Source: JAYEIA01 sp964472505 (GTDB lineage Bacteria; Bacteroidota; Bacteroidia; Bacteroidales; JAADGE01). Taken from it: DNA of 64,000 bases. Made by a program: the position numbers and the translations under genes. Under the pieces are notes generated by a model, which searched no databases, was not told the origin of the DNA, and saw only the letters and a list, made by a program, of their open reading frames with translations. Each line of letters opens with the position of its first letter. Position 1 is the first letter of the stretch. The stretch spans positions 1-64,000 of the forward strand of contig CAYYQW010000004.1 in NCBI GenBank assembly GCA_964472505.1, in the 5' to 3' direction. Of this stretch, positions 44,406 to 53,091 are shown one piece after another.

Positions 44406-45349
44406 TATATTTCTTTTCCCGATATAAATTCAGTGCTTATGGATTTGAATTTATAGACATTTTTAATGATTTTTCCGAAAAGTGCAGCAACCGATAATAC
44501 TTCTATTTTATCGCATTCTTCTTTCAAAGGAATGGTGTCGGTTACATAGAGCTTTTCGAGCTTAGAATTCCGGATTTTTTCGTAAGCATCACCGGAAAGA
44601 ACCGGATGCGTAATGAATGCTTTTACGGAATTGGCGCCTTGTTCAAACATCATATCGGCAGCTAAAGCAAGCGTTCCGGCTGTGTCTATAATGTCATCCA
44701 CCAGAATTACGTTTTTACCTTCTACATCGCCAATTACTCGAAGCTCTCCAACTACATTCGCTTTTTCGCGAGCTTTATAGCAAATTACCATACCGCAATT
44801 CAGAAATTTGGAATAAGCATTGGCGCGTTTTGTTCCGCCGGTATCGGGCGATGCTATAATGATGTTTTCCAATCCGAGTTTTTGAATGTAAGGCACAAAA
44901 ACGGCCGAAGCAAACAGATGATCAACCGGTACGTTGAAAAATCCTTGAATTTGGTCAGCATGTAAATCCATAGTAATCACCCGATCTACACCGGCTGCTG
45001 TCAGTAAATCTGCCACTAATTTGGCGCCTATGGCCACGCGCGGTTTGTCTTTGCGGTCTTGCCGCGCAAAACCCATATAAGGTATTACGGCAATGATTTT
45101 GTAAGCAGAGGCTCGCTTGGCGGCATCAATCATCAGCAGCAATTCAAAAATATTTTCGGTAGGTTGAAATGTGGATTGAATAATAAACACATAATCTCCC
45201 CTGACGGTTTCGGAGTAGCCCGGTTGGAATTCTCCGTCGCTGAAGCGTTGAATGAAAGATTTGCCGATACGCTGATTAAGGCTTTCTGAAATTTTTTCAG
45301 ACAGGCATTTTGAACCTGTTCCGGAGAAAATTTTTAGGTTTGAATTCAT
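44402..45349 (-). CDS. prs: Ribose-phosphate pyrophosphokinase
   Basis: 315 residues, standard length. It makes PRPP from ribose-5-phosphate and ATP. The flexible-loop motif PYMGFARQDRKDKPR, the metal site TMDLHADQIQGFF, and the PRPP-binding loop NVILVDDIIDTAGT are all present. Cytoplasmic. A possible minus-strand -7 element TAATTTTG is at 45400-45407. The 285 bp upstream (45350-45634) contain no gene. Confidence 0.96.
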   Translation of the reverse strand: MNSNLKIFSGTGSKCLSEKISESLNQRIGKSFIQRFSDGEFQPGYSETVRGDYVFIIQSTFQPTENIFELLLMIDAAKRASAYKIIAVIPYMGFARQDRKDKPRVAIGAKLVADLLTAAGVDRVITMDLHADQIQGFFNVPVDHLFASAVFVPYIQKLGLENIIIASPDTGGTKRANAYSKFLNCGMVICYKAREKANVVGELRVIGDVEGKNVILVDDIIDTAGTLALAADMMFEQGANSVKAFITHPVLSGDAYEKIRNSKLEKLYVTDTIPLKEECDKIEVLSVAALFGKIIKNVYKFKSISTEFISGKEIY

Positions 45350-45634
45350 TTTTTCGACCCTTCTGTAAAATAAGTAAGTGAAAAACTAAAAATATATTGC
45401 AAAATTAAAAAAAATATGCCGGCTTTATAAAGAAATTATGTTAAGCTTTTTTTTTTATTGCCCCTTGCAAGATTTTTCTTTTGTATAAAAGCTGCTAAGG
45501 TGCAAAATTACTGCTGTTTGCAGGTTTTTATCCGCCGCAAATTTATCTTCAAAATAAACTGTTTTTTCTTAAAGGCATTGGACTCATAAGCATTCGGATG
45601 TTTTGAATTGCTTTGATCTGACTAAAGCATTGCT

Positions 45635-46474
45635 TTACTTGCCGGTTTGTTTAATAATTTGAATGACTTGCCGTTTAATTACTTCTTTGGTTTGATTGTT
45701 TCTGTATTGGGCTTCGCGGTATGCTCCGTATATATTGCCGAGATATATTCCGGCGGCAATTCCGGTAAATACAAAAGCATATTTGTCGCCTTTTCCTTTT
45801 ATTTCATAAGCTTTATAGGCTTGAAAGCCATTGGCTGCAAACATAAACAGGTATTGCATACCCATTTCGGAGTTTCCGCTTGCCATGTGCCCGCTGCCCG
45901 GAATTATTGCTGCGCTTATCGCATAAAATGCAGGTCTTTTAAAGCGGATGTTTTGGCAGGAATCAGCTAAATTTTTGAGTTGTAACAGCGTGTTGCTTTT
46001 GGATTCAAATTTGAAGGCAGTTGTTTTTTTATACGCTCCGGCAAGTATGAATTGCGCGTTTTTATAGGCCGCAGCTTTAGTCGGGAAACTGTCTTTCATG
46101 GCAGTGATGTGCTTTTGGGCAATTGTAAATTGTTCCGTTCGTAAAGCTTCCGTAATTAGAATATCTCGATATTTATCGGGGATTTCATCGGCGGAAAAAT
46201 GATTGTTAAGTAAACTAACCGTTTGCTCGTATTTGCCGGCTTTTGTTAAGGCAGAAATTGCCGAATCAAGTGCTTCGGTATTGTGGGCTTGCCGGTTTAA
46301 AACGCGAAGGTATTCTTCGGCAGCAGCTACGTATGCTTTCTGCCGGTATAAGTGTTGAGCATACTCCCATGCGTGTTGGGCATCATAAATGTTTTGAGCT
46401 TTTGTCGGCCAAGTTGAAAACAGAAGCAAGCATAATACAGCCGGGAGTATTTTCTTAAAATAATCCGTTGTCAT
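45635..46474 (-). CDS. TPR-like exported/membrane protein of DUF5683-like type
   Basis: About 279 residues from the ATG at 46472-46474 (an in-frame ATG 18 bp earlier is also possible). A signal peptide (KKILPAVLCLLLFSTWPTKAQ) is followed by TPR-like helices (about 30-160) and then hydrophobic segments with IIPGSGHMASGNSEMGMQY and FVFTGIAAGIYLGNIYGAY, a small membrane domain found in many Bacteroidota proteins of unknown role. Its start overlaps the end of rnhA by 20 bp; it is the last gene of a six-gene leftward operon. Confidence 0.75.
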   Translation of the reverse strand: MTTDYFKKILPAVLCLLLFSTWPTKAQNIYDAQHAWEYAQHLYRQKAYVAAAEEYLRVLNRQAHNTEALDSAISALTKAGKYEQTVSLLNNHFSADEIPDKYRDILITEALRTEQFTIAQKHITAMKDSFPTKAAAYKNAQFILAGAYKKTTAFKFESKSNTLLQLKNLADSCQNIRFKRPAFYAISAAIIPGSGHMASGNSEMGMQYLFMFAANGFQAYKAYEIKGKGDKYAFVFTGIAAGIYLGNIYGAYREAQYRNNQTKEVIKRQVIQIIKQTGK

Positions 46475-46931
46475 TCTGAACCGATTTTTCATAAGCTTCG
46501 TCGGGCGGCAGGTTTGATTGTTGTGCTGCTTCTACGGCCAAACGGTCGCAGCGTTCATTTTCGGGTATGCCGGCATGGCCTTTTACCCATTTGAGCTGTA
46601 CCTTGTGTTTGGGGTAGATTTCCAAAAACCGGCGCCACAAATCCGGATTTTTTTTATTTTTAAAGCCTTTCTTAACCCAATTAAATACCCAGCCTTTTTC
46701 CACGGCATCCACTACATAGGACGAATCAGAATAAATTACAACTTGGCTTCCCGGGTTTTTAAGTGTTTCCAGAGCTATTATCACAGCCAGAAGTTCCATG
46801 CGGTTATTGGTGGTTTTTCTGAAACCGCCCGAGAGTTCTTTGCGGTGTTTTCCGGCCATCAGAACGATTCCGTATCCGCCCGGCCCGGGGTTTCCGAGTG
46901 CCGAGCCGTCGGTATAGACTGTTATTTGCAT
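46455..46931 (-). CDS. rnhA: Ribonuclease HI
   Basis: 158 residues. It removes RNA from RNA-DNA hybrids. The catalytic DEDD residues sit in TDGSALGNPGPGG, RMELLA, YSDSSYVVDA and ENERCDRLA; the basic handle region GWVFNWVKKGFKNKKN is present. Cytoplasmic. It lies 12 bp after a lipoprotein gene and overlaps the TPR gene downstream. Confidence 0.96.
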   Translation of the reverse strand: MQITVYTDGSALGNPGPGGYGIVLMAGKHRKELSGGFRKTTNNRMELLAVIIALETLKNPGSQVVIYSDSSYVVDAVEKGWVFNWVKKGFKNKKNPDLWRRFLEIYPKHKVQLKWVKGHAGIPENERCDRLAVEAAQQSNLPPDEAYEKSVQNDNGLF

Positions 46932-46943
46932 ATTTTATAGTGT

Positions 46944-47492
46944 TTATTGTCCCGGGGAATAGACTCCGGTCCCTTCGGTGGGAACAACAGGCGATTGTAT
47001 GATATTACTTTTGTTGAAATCACGGTCGAAGATATACAAATCGAACATAATGGTTTCATAATCCGGGAGTACAGTGCCCACGGTCATATCTACATTGAGG
47101 TAAATATCAGCTTCTAAATTTTTATTTCCGCCTTCGGGTTCAATATACGGAATGCGGTATTGCAATGGAGCGCCCAGTTCAACAAGGGATGTGTCTTGGT
47201 TTTCTACTTTATATAAATTTAAAAAGCAATTGTAATGAAAGATCGTGTCCGGGTGGAAAACCCCCAGTGTATCACCTGTCTTGAGGCCTACATTTCCGTC
47301 GCCGTCAATCAAGTGAAAAACGAAAGTAAAGCGTTTTACTTGGTTGTCAAGCGCATCGCTTGTATCACTTACCATTAGTTGCTTCATGGTAAGGTAAGGC
47401 TCAGGCGGATTGTCAGGCGGCTCGGGGCAAGCCGAAAAAAGTCCGGATAGCACGAGCATGACGGTTACTGTTAGAATTTGTTTTATTTTCAT
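46944..47492 (-). CDS. Small lipoprotein of unknown function
   Basis: About 182 residues from the ATG at 47490-47492, which yields a lipoprotein signal (MKIKQILTVTVMLVLSGLFSAC); the open frame upstream overlaps der and is rejected. The mature part is beta-rich, with VFHLIDGDGNVGLKTGD, a pattern seen in a Bacteroidota lipoprotein family. Function unknown. It is 4 bp from der and 12 bp from rnhA, in the same operon. Confidence 0.75.
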   Translation of the reverse strand: MKIKQILTVTVMLVLSGLFSACPEPPDNPPEPYLTMKQLMVSDTSDALDNQVKRFTFVFHLIDGDGNVGLKTGDTLGVFHPDTIFHYNCFLNLYKVENQDTSLVELGAPLQYRIPYIEPEGGNKNLEADIYLNVDMTVGTVLPDYETIMFDLYIFDRDFNKSNIIQSPVVPTEGTGVYSPGQ

Positions 47493-47496
47493 ACCC

Positions 47497-48807
47497 TTAT
47501 TTTTTTCTAAAAAACAATTCGATCGGAACACCGGTAAAATCAAAGTCTTCGCGTAATTTGTTTTCCAAATATCGGCGATAAGCTTCCGGAATATGATCCG
47601 GATAGTTGCAATAGAAAGCAAAGTTCGGAGCATAAGTCGGTAACTGTGCGGCGTATTTTATTTTTATATGCTTACCGCGAAAAGCCGGCGGCGGGTTTTT
47701 TTGTATGTATGACTGAACGGCTTTATTCAGAACGGCTGTTTTGATTTTTTTCTTACGTGCGTGATATACTTTCTCGGCGGTTTCAATGGCTTTTAAAAGC
47801 CTTTGTTTTTCAAGTGCCGAAATAAATACGATGGGTACATCATTGAAAGGCGCAATTTTTTGTTTGATGACTCTTTGAAACATTACAGCCGTGTGGTTAT
47901 CTTTTTCAACTAAATCCCATTTGTTGACTAAAATTACCACCCCGCGTTTATTTTTTATAATTAGGCTCAAAATGTTTTGATCCTGAGCTTCAAACCCTTG
48001 TTCGGCATCTACCATCAGCAGGCAAACATCGGAGTTTTCAATGGCTCGTACCGAGCGCATGGTAGAGTAAAACTCAACATCTTCGTTTACTTTTGCTTTT
48101 TTTCGCAAACCGGCAGTATCTACCAGTAAGAAATCTTTTCCGAATTTTTTATATCGGGTGTTAATGGAGTCGCGTGTAGTTCCGGAGATAGGCGTTACGA
48201 TGTTTCTTTCTTCTCCCAGCAGTGCATTTACAAAAAGCGATTTTCCGGCATTGGGTCGCCCTACAACTGCAAATCGCGGAATTTCCTCTTCTTCTTCGGC
48301 TTGGGTATCTTTTTTGGGAAATGCTTCAATAAGTGCATCTAAGAAATCGCCCGTACCGGCACCGTTGGTGGATGAAATGGGATAGAACTCGCCCAAACCC
48401 AGTTTGTAGAATTCAGGAGTTTCTAATAAAAGAGCGTTATTGTCCACTTTATTAATTACCGGTAAAACCGGTTTATTTGATTTTCTCAGGATTTGCGCAA
48501 CCATATCGTCGTCGGCAGTTATTCCTGAGCTTACATCTGTCATGTAAATAACCACATCGGCCTCATTAAGAGCGGTCAGTACTTGTTTGCGTATTTCGGC
48601 TTCAAAAGCATCATCGCTGCCGGTAACATAGCCGCCGGTGTCAATTAAATTAAATTCTACACCGTTCCAAATTCCGGTTCCGTAATGCCTGTCGCGTGTA
48701 ACTCCGGCAGATTCATGCACAATGGCTTTTCGTTCTTCTGTTATTCTGTTGAATAATGTGGATTTACCCACATTGGGCCTTCCTACAATGGCGGCTGTAT
48801 TTCTCAT
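47497..48807 (-). CDS. der: Ribosome-associated GTPase Der (EngA)
   Basis: 436 residues. Two consecutive GTPase domains: G1 motifs GRPNVGKST and GRPNAGKSL, with NKVD and NKWD as G4 motifs, then a C-terminal KH-like domain (about 350-436). Der acts in 50S subunit assembly and is essential in most bacteria. It is 4 bp from both neighbours in a tight operon (SpoIIE-type phosphatase upstream, lipoprotein downstream). Confidence 0.97.
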   Translation of the reverse strand: MRNTAAIVGRPNVGKSTLFNRITEERKAIVHESAGVTRDRHYGTGIWNGVEFNLIDTGGYVTGSDDAFEAEIRKQVLTALNEADVVIYMTDVSSGITADDDMVAQILRKSNKPVLPVINKVDNNALLLETPEFYKLGLGEFYPISSTNGAGTGDFLDALIEAFPKKDTQAEEEEEIPRFAVVGRPNAGKSLFVNALLGEERNIVTPISGTTRDSINTRYKKFGKDFLLVDTAGLRKKAKVNEDVEFYSTMRSVRAIENSDVCLLMVDAEQGFEAQDQNILSLIIKNKRGVVILVNKWDLVEKDNHTAVMFQRVIKQKIAPFNDVPIVFISALEKQRLLKAIETAEKVYHARKKKIKTAVLNKAVQSYIQKNPPPAFRGKHIKIKYAAQLPTYAPNFAFYCNYPDHIPEAYRRYLENKLREDFDFTGVPIELFFRKK

Positions 48808-48811
48808 TTTG

Positions 48812-50881
48812 TTATTCTTTATTTAGTAAATTTGTGATTTTTATTCCCATTAGCAAAACATCATCTATTTGTTTGTAATTGCCTTTCCAAGTATAAAACT
48901 GCTGTTTAAGCAAGTTTCTTTGAATACTCATCGGATATTTTTGTAAGGAAATTAGTAATTTTTTTAGCTCTGAAGCCATAAACCGACGGTTGTTTTCGCC
49001 CCCGAATTGGTCGGCAAAACCGTCTGAAAATAAATATATACTGTCGTCTTTTTTAAGTTGAAATTTTTTCTTTTTAAAAGGTTTTTCTCTAAAATATATT
49101 CCTATGGGGTTTAGGTTTGGTTTGAGCTCCGTTAGTTCATTGTTTCGAATAATATATATGGGATTGTTGGCTCCGGCGTATTCCAGATCCAGTGTTTCGG
49201 TATTGATAACCGCCAGTGACATATCCATCCCGTCATCTTGGCTTTCGGTGTCAGTGCTTTGTTGCAGGGAGTATTTTATGTTTTTTCTCAGCTCTTCAAG
49301 AATGGTATCGGGCGAGACAATTTTTTTATTTTCGGTAATTTCATTTAGCAAAGAAATCCCCAGCATACTTACAAAAGCACCCGGTATGCCGTGTCCGGTA
49401 CAATCGGCAGCGCTTATAATAAGGTATTGATTTATTTTTTTAAAGAAATAAAAATCACCGCTTACAATATCGCGCGGAATAAACAGAATGAAATTGTAGG
49501 GTAACATTTTGTCAATAAACGCTTTGTTCGGAAGAGCCGCATTTTGAATACGCTCGGCATAGAGAATGCTGTCACGAATTTGTGTCTGTTGTCTTTCTAT
49601 GGCAAATTTTTGGCTTTCAATTTCGTCGCGTTGGGTTTTTATTTCTTCATTGCTTTGTTGCAAGCTGTTATTTTTTTCCGATATTATTTTATTTTTATTC
49701 AACTCGGCAGTATAAGCCTTTTTCTTTTGCCTGTAAAAAAAGTATATACCCAAAAGCAGCGCTGATGTTAGAAGTGCAAATAAAACCATGAGCCATAAGC
49801 GCATGTGCTGGTTGTTTAGTTGGGCTTGTTTTAATTTGGCATCTTTTTCCAAATTCTCAATTACGGCTCGGCTTTCATTTAATTTTTTGACATAAATAAC
49901 GTTGGCAACCTTTTCACTTAATTGTCGTTCATACATACTGTCGGTATATTGTCGAGCCAATTCCGAATATTCAAGCGCCTCTTGTATTCGTTTTTTTTCT
50001 TTGAAGACTGTAGTAAGATTAATATATGCCGTGCGAATGCGTATCGGATTATTGGTAATGAGGGCATAATCCAATGCAAACTCCGCATTTTCCTGAGCAA
50101 GTTTTAATTCCTTTTTTTGGATATAAATACTTGCCATACCGGTATGTAGTGCCGAGAGTAAGTCAATATCAAACTTACTCGCGGCAGCGTCTAAAGCTTT
50201 TTTGTAAGCCTCAAGTGCTGCATCCGGCTTGCCTTCTTTTAGCTCCAAATCACCGATGTATTTATGACAAACCGCTTGTCCGGATTCATCATTAAGTTGG
50301 CTGCGTATTTGCAAGGCTTCGGAGAGCAGGCTGCGGGCACTGTCGTGTTTGTTTAGAGCGGTATAAACTCTACCGGTATTGAGCTTAGAATATGCCAGCA
50401 TGGCAGAATCCGGGAGAGCTGACGCTATGCTGTCGGATGTTGCCAGATGTTTTAGTGCTTCTTGATTTTCGTTTGTATAAATAAAGGCATTGGCAAAATT
50501 AATATGAGCATAACCGACTTGCCTTGTGAGTTTGTGTTTTTCTGCAAGCTCCAAGCCTAAACTGTAGTGAGCCAGAGCCTGTTCAAAGTCTCCGGAATTT
50601 CTGAATGCAACACCCGTGAAGCTGTATGCTTTTGCAAGTTCTTCAAAATCATCAGTTTCTTGAGCCAATTTAATGGCTTGTTGCCCAAACGAGATGGCTT
50701 GTTGTGGATTGCTGTTGCGCAGCAACCGGCTTATTTGGGTATAATAGTGAGCTTTCTTTTCTGTGGGCGCGTTATAGGCTTCTTTCCTCAGGCTGTCAAT
50801 TAGAAAAGAATCCTGCGCCCCGGCAGTAAAAAAGAAGAACAACACGGCAAGCGTGCTTAATAAGTGTTTGATATAAATCAT
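48812..50881 (-). CDS. TPR-containing SpoIIE/PP2C-type serine phosphatase
   Basis: 689 residues. Signal peptide (HLLSTLAVLFFFFTAGAQ), periplasmic TPR array (about 40-330), membrane helix (LWLMVLFALLTSALLLGIYF), coiled coil, then a PPM/SpoIIE phosphatase domain (about 450-689) with the metal-binding DIVSGDFYFF, AADCTGHGIPGAF, QDDGMDMSLAVI and LFSDGFADQFGG. It resembles the TPR-kinases at 1-3820 with the output exchanged for a phosphatase. Its substrate is likely an anti-sigma antagonist or similar; none is visible nearby. Part of a six-gene operon, 8 bp after the LeuCD-like gene. Confidence 0.9.
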   Translation of the reverse strand: MIYIKHLLSTLAVLFFFFTAGAQDSFLIDSLRKEAYNAPTEKKAHYYTQISRLLRNSNPQQAISFGQQAIKLAQETDDFEELAKAYSFTGVAFRNSGDFEQALAHYSLGLELAEKHKLTRQVGYAHINFANAFIYTNENQEALKHLATSDSIASALPDSAMLAYSKLNTGRVYTALNKHDSARSLLSEALQIRSQLNDESGQAVCHKYIGDLELKEGKPDAALEAYKKALDAAASKFDIDLLSALHTGMASIYIQKKELKLAQENAEFALDYALITNNPIRIRTAYINLTTVFKEKKRIQEALEYSELARQYTDSMYERQLSEKVANVIYVKKLNESRAVIENLEKDAKLKQAQLNNQHMRLWLMVLFALLTSALLLGIYFFYRQKKKAYTAELNKNKIISEKNNSLQQSNEEIKTQRDEIESQKFAIERQQTQIRDSILYAERIQNAALPNKAFIDKMLPYNFILFIPRDIVSGDFYFFKKINQYLIISAADCTGHGIPGAFVSMLGISLLNEITENKKIVSPDTILEELRKNIKYSLQQSTDTESQDDGMDMSLAVINTETLDLEYAGANNPIYIIRNNELTELKPNLNPIGIYFREKPFKKKKFQLKKDDSIYLFSDGFADQFGGENNRRFMASELKKLLISLQKYPMSIQRNLLKQQFYTWKGNYKQIDDVLLMGIKITNLLNKE

Positions 50882-50889
50882 TTTTATGA

Positions 50890-52668
50890 TTACTGATTTT
50901 TAATCCAATTTACAAGCCCTTTTTGGTCAATGATTTCTTTTAACTTTTCGGGCAAACTTCCAAAATGAAATTTTTTATCGTTAATTTGTATGTATGATTC
51001 ATCGAAATTTACCGAAACTTGATCGCCCGGCTCGTATGCTTCTACGGCTTCGGGTTGCACTATCAAGAGTAAGCCCTGATTAATGGCCGATCGGTAAAAA
51101 ATGCGATTGACCGATTTTACAATAACGGCTTTTATGCCGATATGCGCCAAGCCCACTGAGGGGTGTTCGCGTGAGCTGCCGGAACCAAAATTATTCCCGG
51201 CAAATATAATGTCGCCTTTTTTGGCTTTTTTGGTGAAATTTTCATCAAAGCCTTCAAATAAATGCGGAATAATTTCTTCGGCATTTGAGCTCATAACTTT
51301 GTAGGTCAGATTGCCGGCAAACATCTGGTCGGTATTAAAATTGTCGGCATCGCTGTAATCCCACACACCGTTTTCGGAACGTCTGTTTTCTCCGGCCTCT
51401 ATTGTAATTTTTTTACTTTGTTCGGCACCGTAGGGGTATTTGTTGTTTTTTTTGTTTTTTCTCGGGTCGGTAATTTTTCCCGTAAGGGCTGCGTATGCAA
51501 CGCTTGCCGGTGAAGCCAGATAAATGGATGCATTTTTATTTCCCATACGGCCCAAAAAGTTCCGATTTGCGGTTGAAATCACATGGTAACCGTCGGCCGG
51601 AATTCCCTGTCCGGTTCCCAAGCATGGGCCGCAGGAAGAAGAAAGTACATTGCCTCCGGCATCCAGTAAAGTTTCAATAATTCCTTCATTGATGGCCTTG
51701 ATGTATATTTCTTGCGAAGCGGGTGTGATTAGCAACTGAAAATCGTCTTTAATCTTTTTGCCTTTCAATATTTCGGCGGCTTGTCTTAAATCTTCTATGC
51801 GGCCGTTGGTGCAAGTTCCGATAAAACCTTGTTGTATTTCGGTGCCTTCTAATTCTGAAATGGCTTTTATATTGTCCACATTGTGTGGTGCAGCTGCAAC
51901 CGGAAACAATTCATCCAAGTTAATTTCAATGGTTTTGGCATAATTCGCATCGGGATCTGCCCATATTCCGTCAATACTTTCTTGTCCGTAGAATTCGGCC
52001 AAAATTTCATCTGCCGGAAACACGGCATTTTTGGCTCCCATTTCGGATGCCAAGTTAGCCAGTGTCATGCGTTCCGAAATACCGAGACTTTTAACGCCTT
52101 CGCCGTGGTATTCAATGGACATATAGTTTGCGCCGGCTGTTCCTATCATGCCTATAATCCACAGTGAAAGGTCTTTGGCATAAACCCCTTCGGGTAATTG
52201 GCCTTTGAGCGTAATTTTTAAGGATTCGGGTACGCGAAACCAAGTCTCTCCGCGTTTCCATAATCCGGCAGCTTCGGTGCGGTCTATTCCTGCCGCCAGC
52301 GCATTGAAAGCTCCGGCCGTGCAGGTGTGGCTGTCGCTTCCGGTTATTATCATTTTAGGTTTGGCGTGATATGACATAATTTGATGACAGATGCCTTTGC
52401 CGGCATCATAAAACTTGTCAATTCCCTGTTCCTTTACAATATTGCGTACCACTTGATACTGTGTAGCCAAAGCCGCAGTAGTGGGCGGAGCGTTATGATC
52501 GAGTACAATCAGGTTTTGTTTCGGATCGGCAAATTTTTTGCCGTTCATTTTTTTGAATGTGTTGTATATGCTCGATGTATTATCGTGGGTTAAGACAATA
52601 TCGGGCTTTTTAAAAACGATGGCGCCGGTTTCTGCACCGAGAATTTTTTCTGCAAATGTATGTCCCAT
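50890..52668 (-). CDS. Fused aconitase/3-isopropylmalate dehydratase-type hydro-lyase (LeuC-LeuD-like)
   Basis: 592 residues combining a large-subunit part (about 1-415) and a small-subunit swivel part (about 440-592). Fe-S cluster cysteines are in GTCTNGR and SSCGPCLGTG; GSDSHTCTAGAFNALAAG is the third cluster region, and NFGSGSSREHP is the small-subunit signature. Length fits fused LeuC/LeuD or homoaconitase-like enzymes rather than the 750-900 residue AcnA/AcnB. No leu or lys genes adjoin, so the substrate (citrate, isopropylmalate, methylmalate or homocitrate) is open. First gene of a six-gene leftward operon with a -7 element 26 bp upstream. Confidence 0.88.
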   Translation of the reverse strand: MGHTFAEKILGAETGAIVFKKPDIVLTHDNTSSIYNTFKKMNGKKFADPKQNLIVLDHNAPPTTAALATQYQVVRNIVKEQGIDKFYDAGKGICHQIMSYHAKPKMIITGSDSHTCTAGAFNALAAGIDRTEAAGLWKRGETWFRVPESLKITLKGQLPEGVYAKDLSLWIIGMIGTAGANYMSIEYHGEGVKSLGISERMTLANLASEMGAKNAVFPADEILAEFYGQESIDGIWADPDANYAKTIEINLDELFPVAAAPHNVDNIKAISELEGTEIQQGFIGTCTNGRIEDLRQAAEILKGKKIKDDFQLLITPASQEIYIKAINEGIIETLLDAGGNVLSSSCGPCLGTGQGIPADGYHVISTANRNFLGRMGNKNASIYLASPASVAYAALTGKITDPRKNKKNNKYPYGAEQSKKITIEAGENRRSENGVWDYSDADNFNTDQMFAGNLTYKVMSSNAEEIIPHLFEGFDENFTKKAKKGDIIFAGNNFGSGSSREHPSVGLAHIGIKAVIVKSVNRIFYRSAINQGLLLIVQPEAVEAYEPGDQVSVNFDESYIQINDKKFHFGSLPEKLKEIIDQKGLVNWIKNQ

Positions 52669-52693
52669 AATTGAGCGGTTTAATAATTTTTCC

Positions 52694-52701
52694 CAAAGAT
52701 A
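52694..52701 (-). promoter_or_regulatory. -7 promoter element of the six-gene operon
   Basis: Minus-strand TATCTTTG, perfect consensus, 26 bp before the start codon of the LeuCD-like gene; no TTG at the -33 distance. Confidence 0.5.
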
Positions 52702-53036
52702 TTTATCTTTAGTGAAAAAAGCATAAAACTGTGTCGGTTTATCTTTCTTTTTCGGCTTTTAATATGAAATGTCTTTAAATTCGGTCAATTTCCCAATAAT
52801 CAGGCCGTCTGAAGTTTTGCAGTATAATTTTTTTTATTCGAAAGTCAGGCAGGTCAAATCGTCCGCTTAAATTGGCGAATGTTTCCAATTGGGCTGGAAG
52901 ATTGAAGGCTTACAGCATTTTGCAAGCCGGCCTTAGAACAATCCTCCGGTTCAAATATCGCTCCGAAATTAAGACCGGAAAATATAGTAAGACAATATTA
53001 ACAACTGTCAAGCTTACTCAGGCATCAGCAGTTTCC
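52702..53036. other. Non-coding region between LeuCD-like gene and kbl
   Basis: I see no supported gene. A 62-codon plus-strand frame (52872-53060) has no recognisable features and runs into the kbl terminator. Nothing repetitive was noticed. Confidence 0.5.
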
Positions 53037-53067
53037 AAAAAAAAACCGAGCCTTAATTAAGGCCCGG
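53037..53067 (-). terminator. Intrinsic terminator of kbl
   Basis: On the minus strand CCGGGCC/GGCTCGG extends through the palindrome TTAATTAA and is followed by T9, 25 bp after the kbl stop. Confidence 0.85.
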
Positions 53068-53091
53068 CAAATAAAAGATCTTTGCAGAATA

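Noticed and set aside
50890..52668. Standard aconitase AcnA or AcnB
   Set aside because: The length and order fit a fused LeuC-LeuD-type protein; substrate left open.
52872..53060. 62-codon plus-strand frame between LeuCD-like gene and kbl
   Set aside because: Composition resembles random frame, ends inside the kbl terminator, no recognisable motif.
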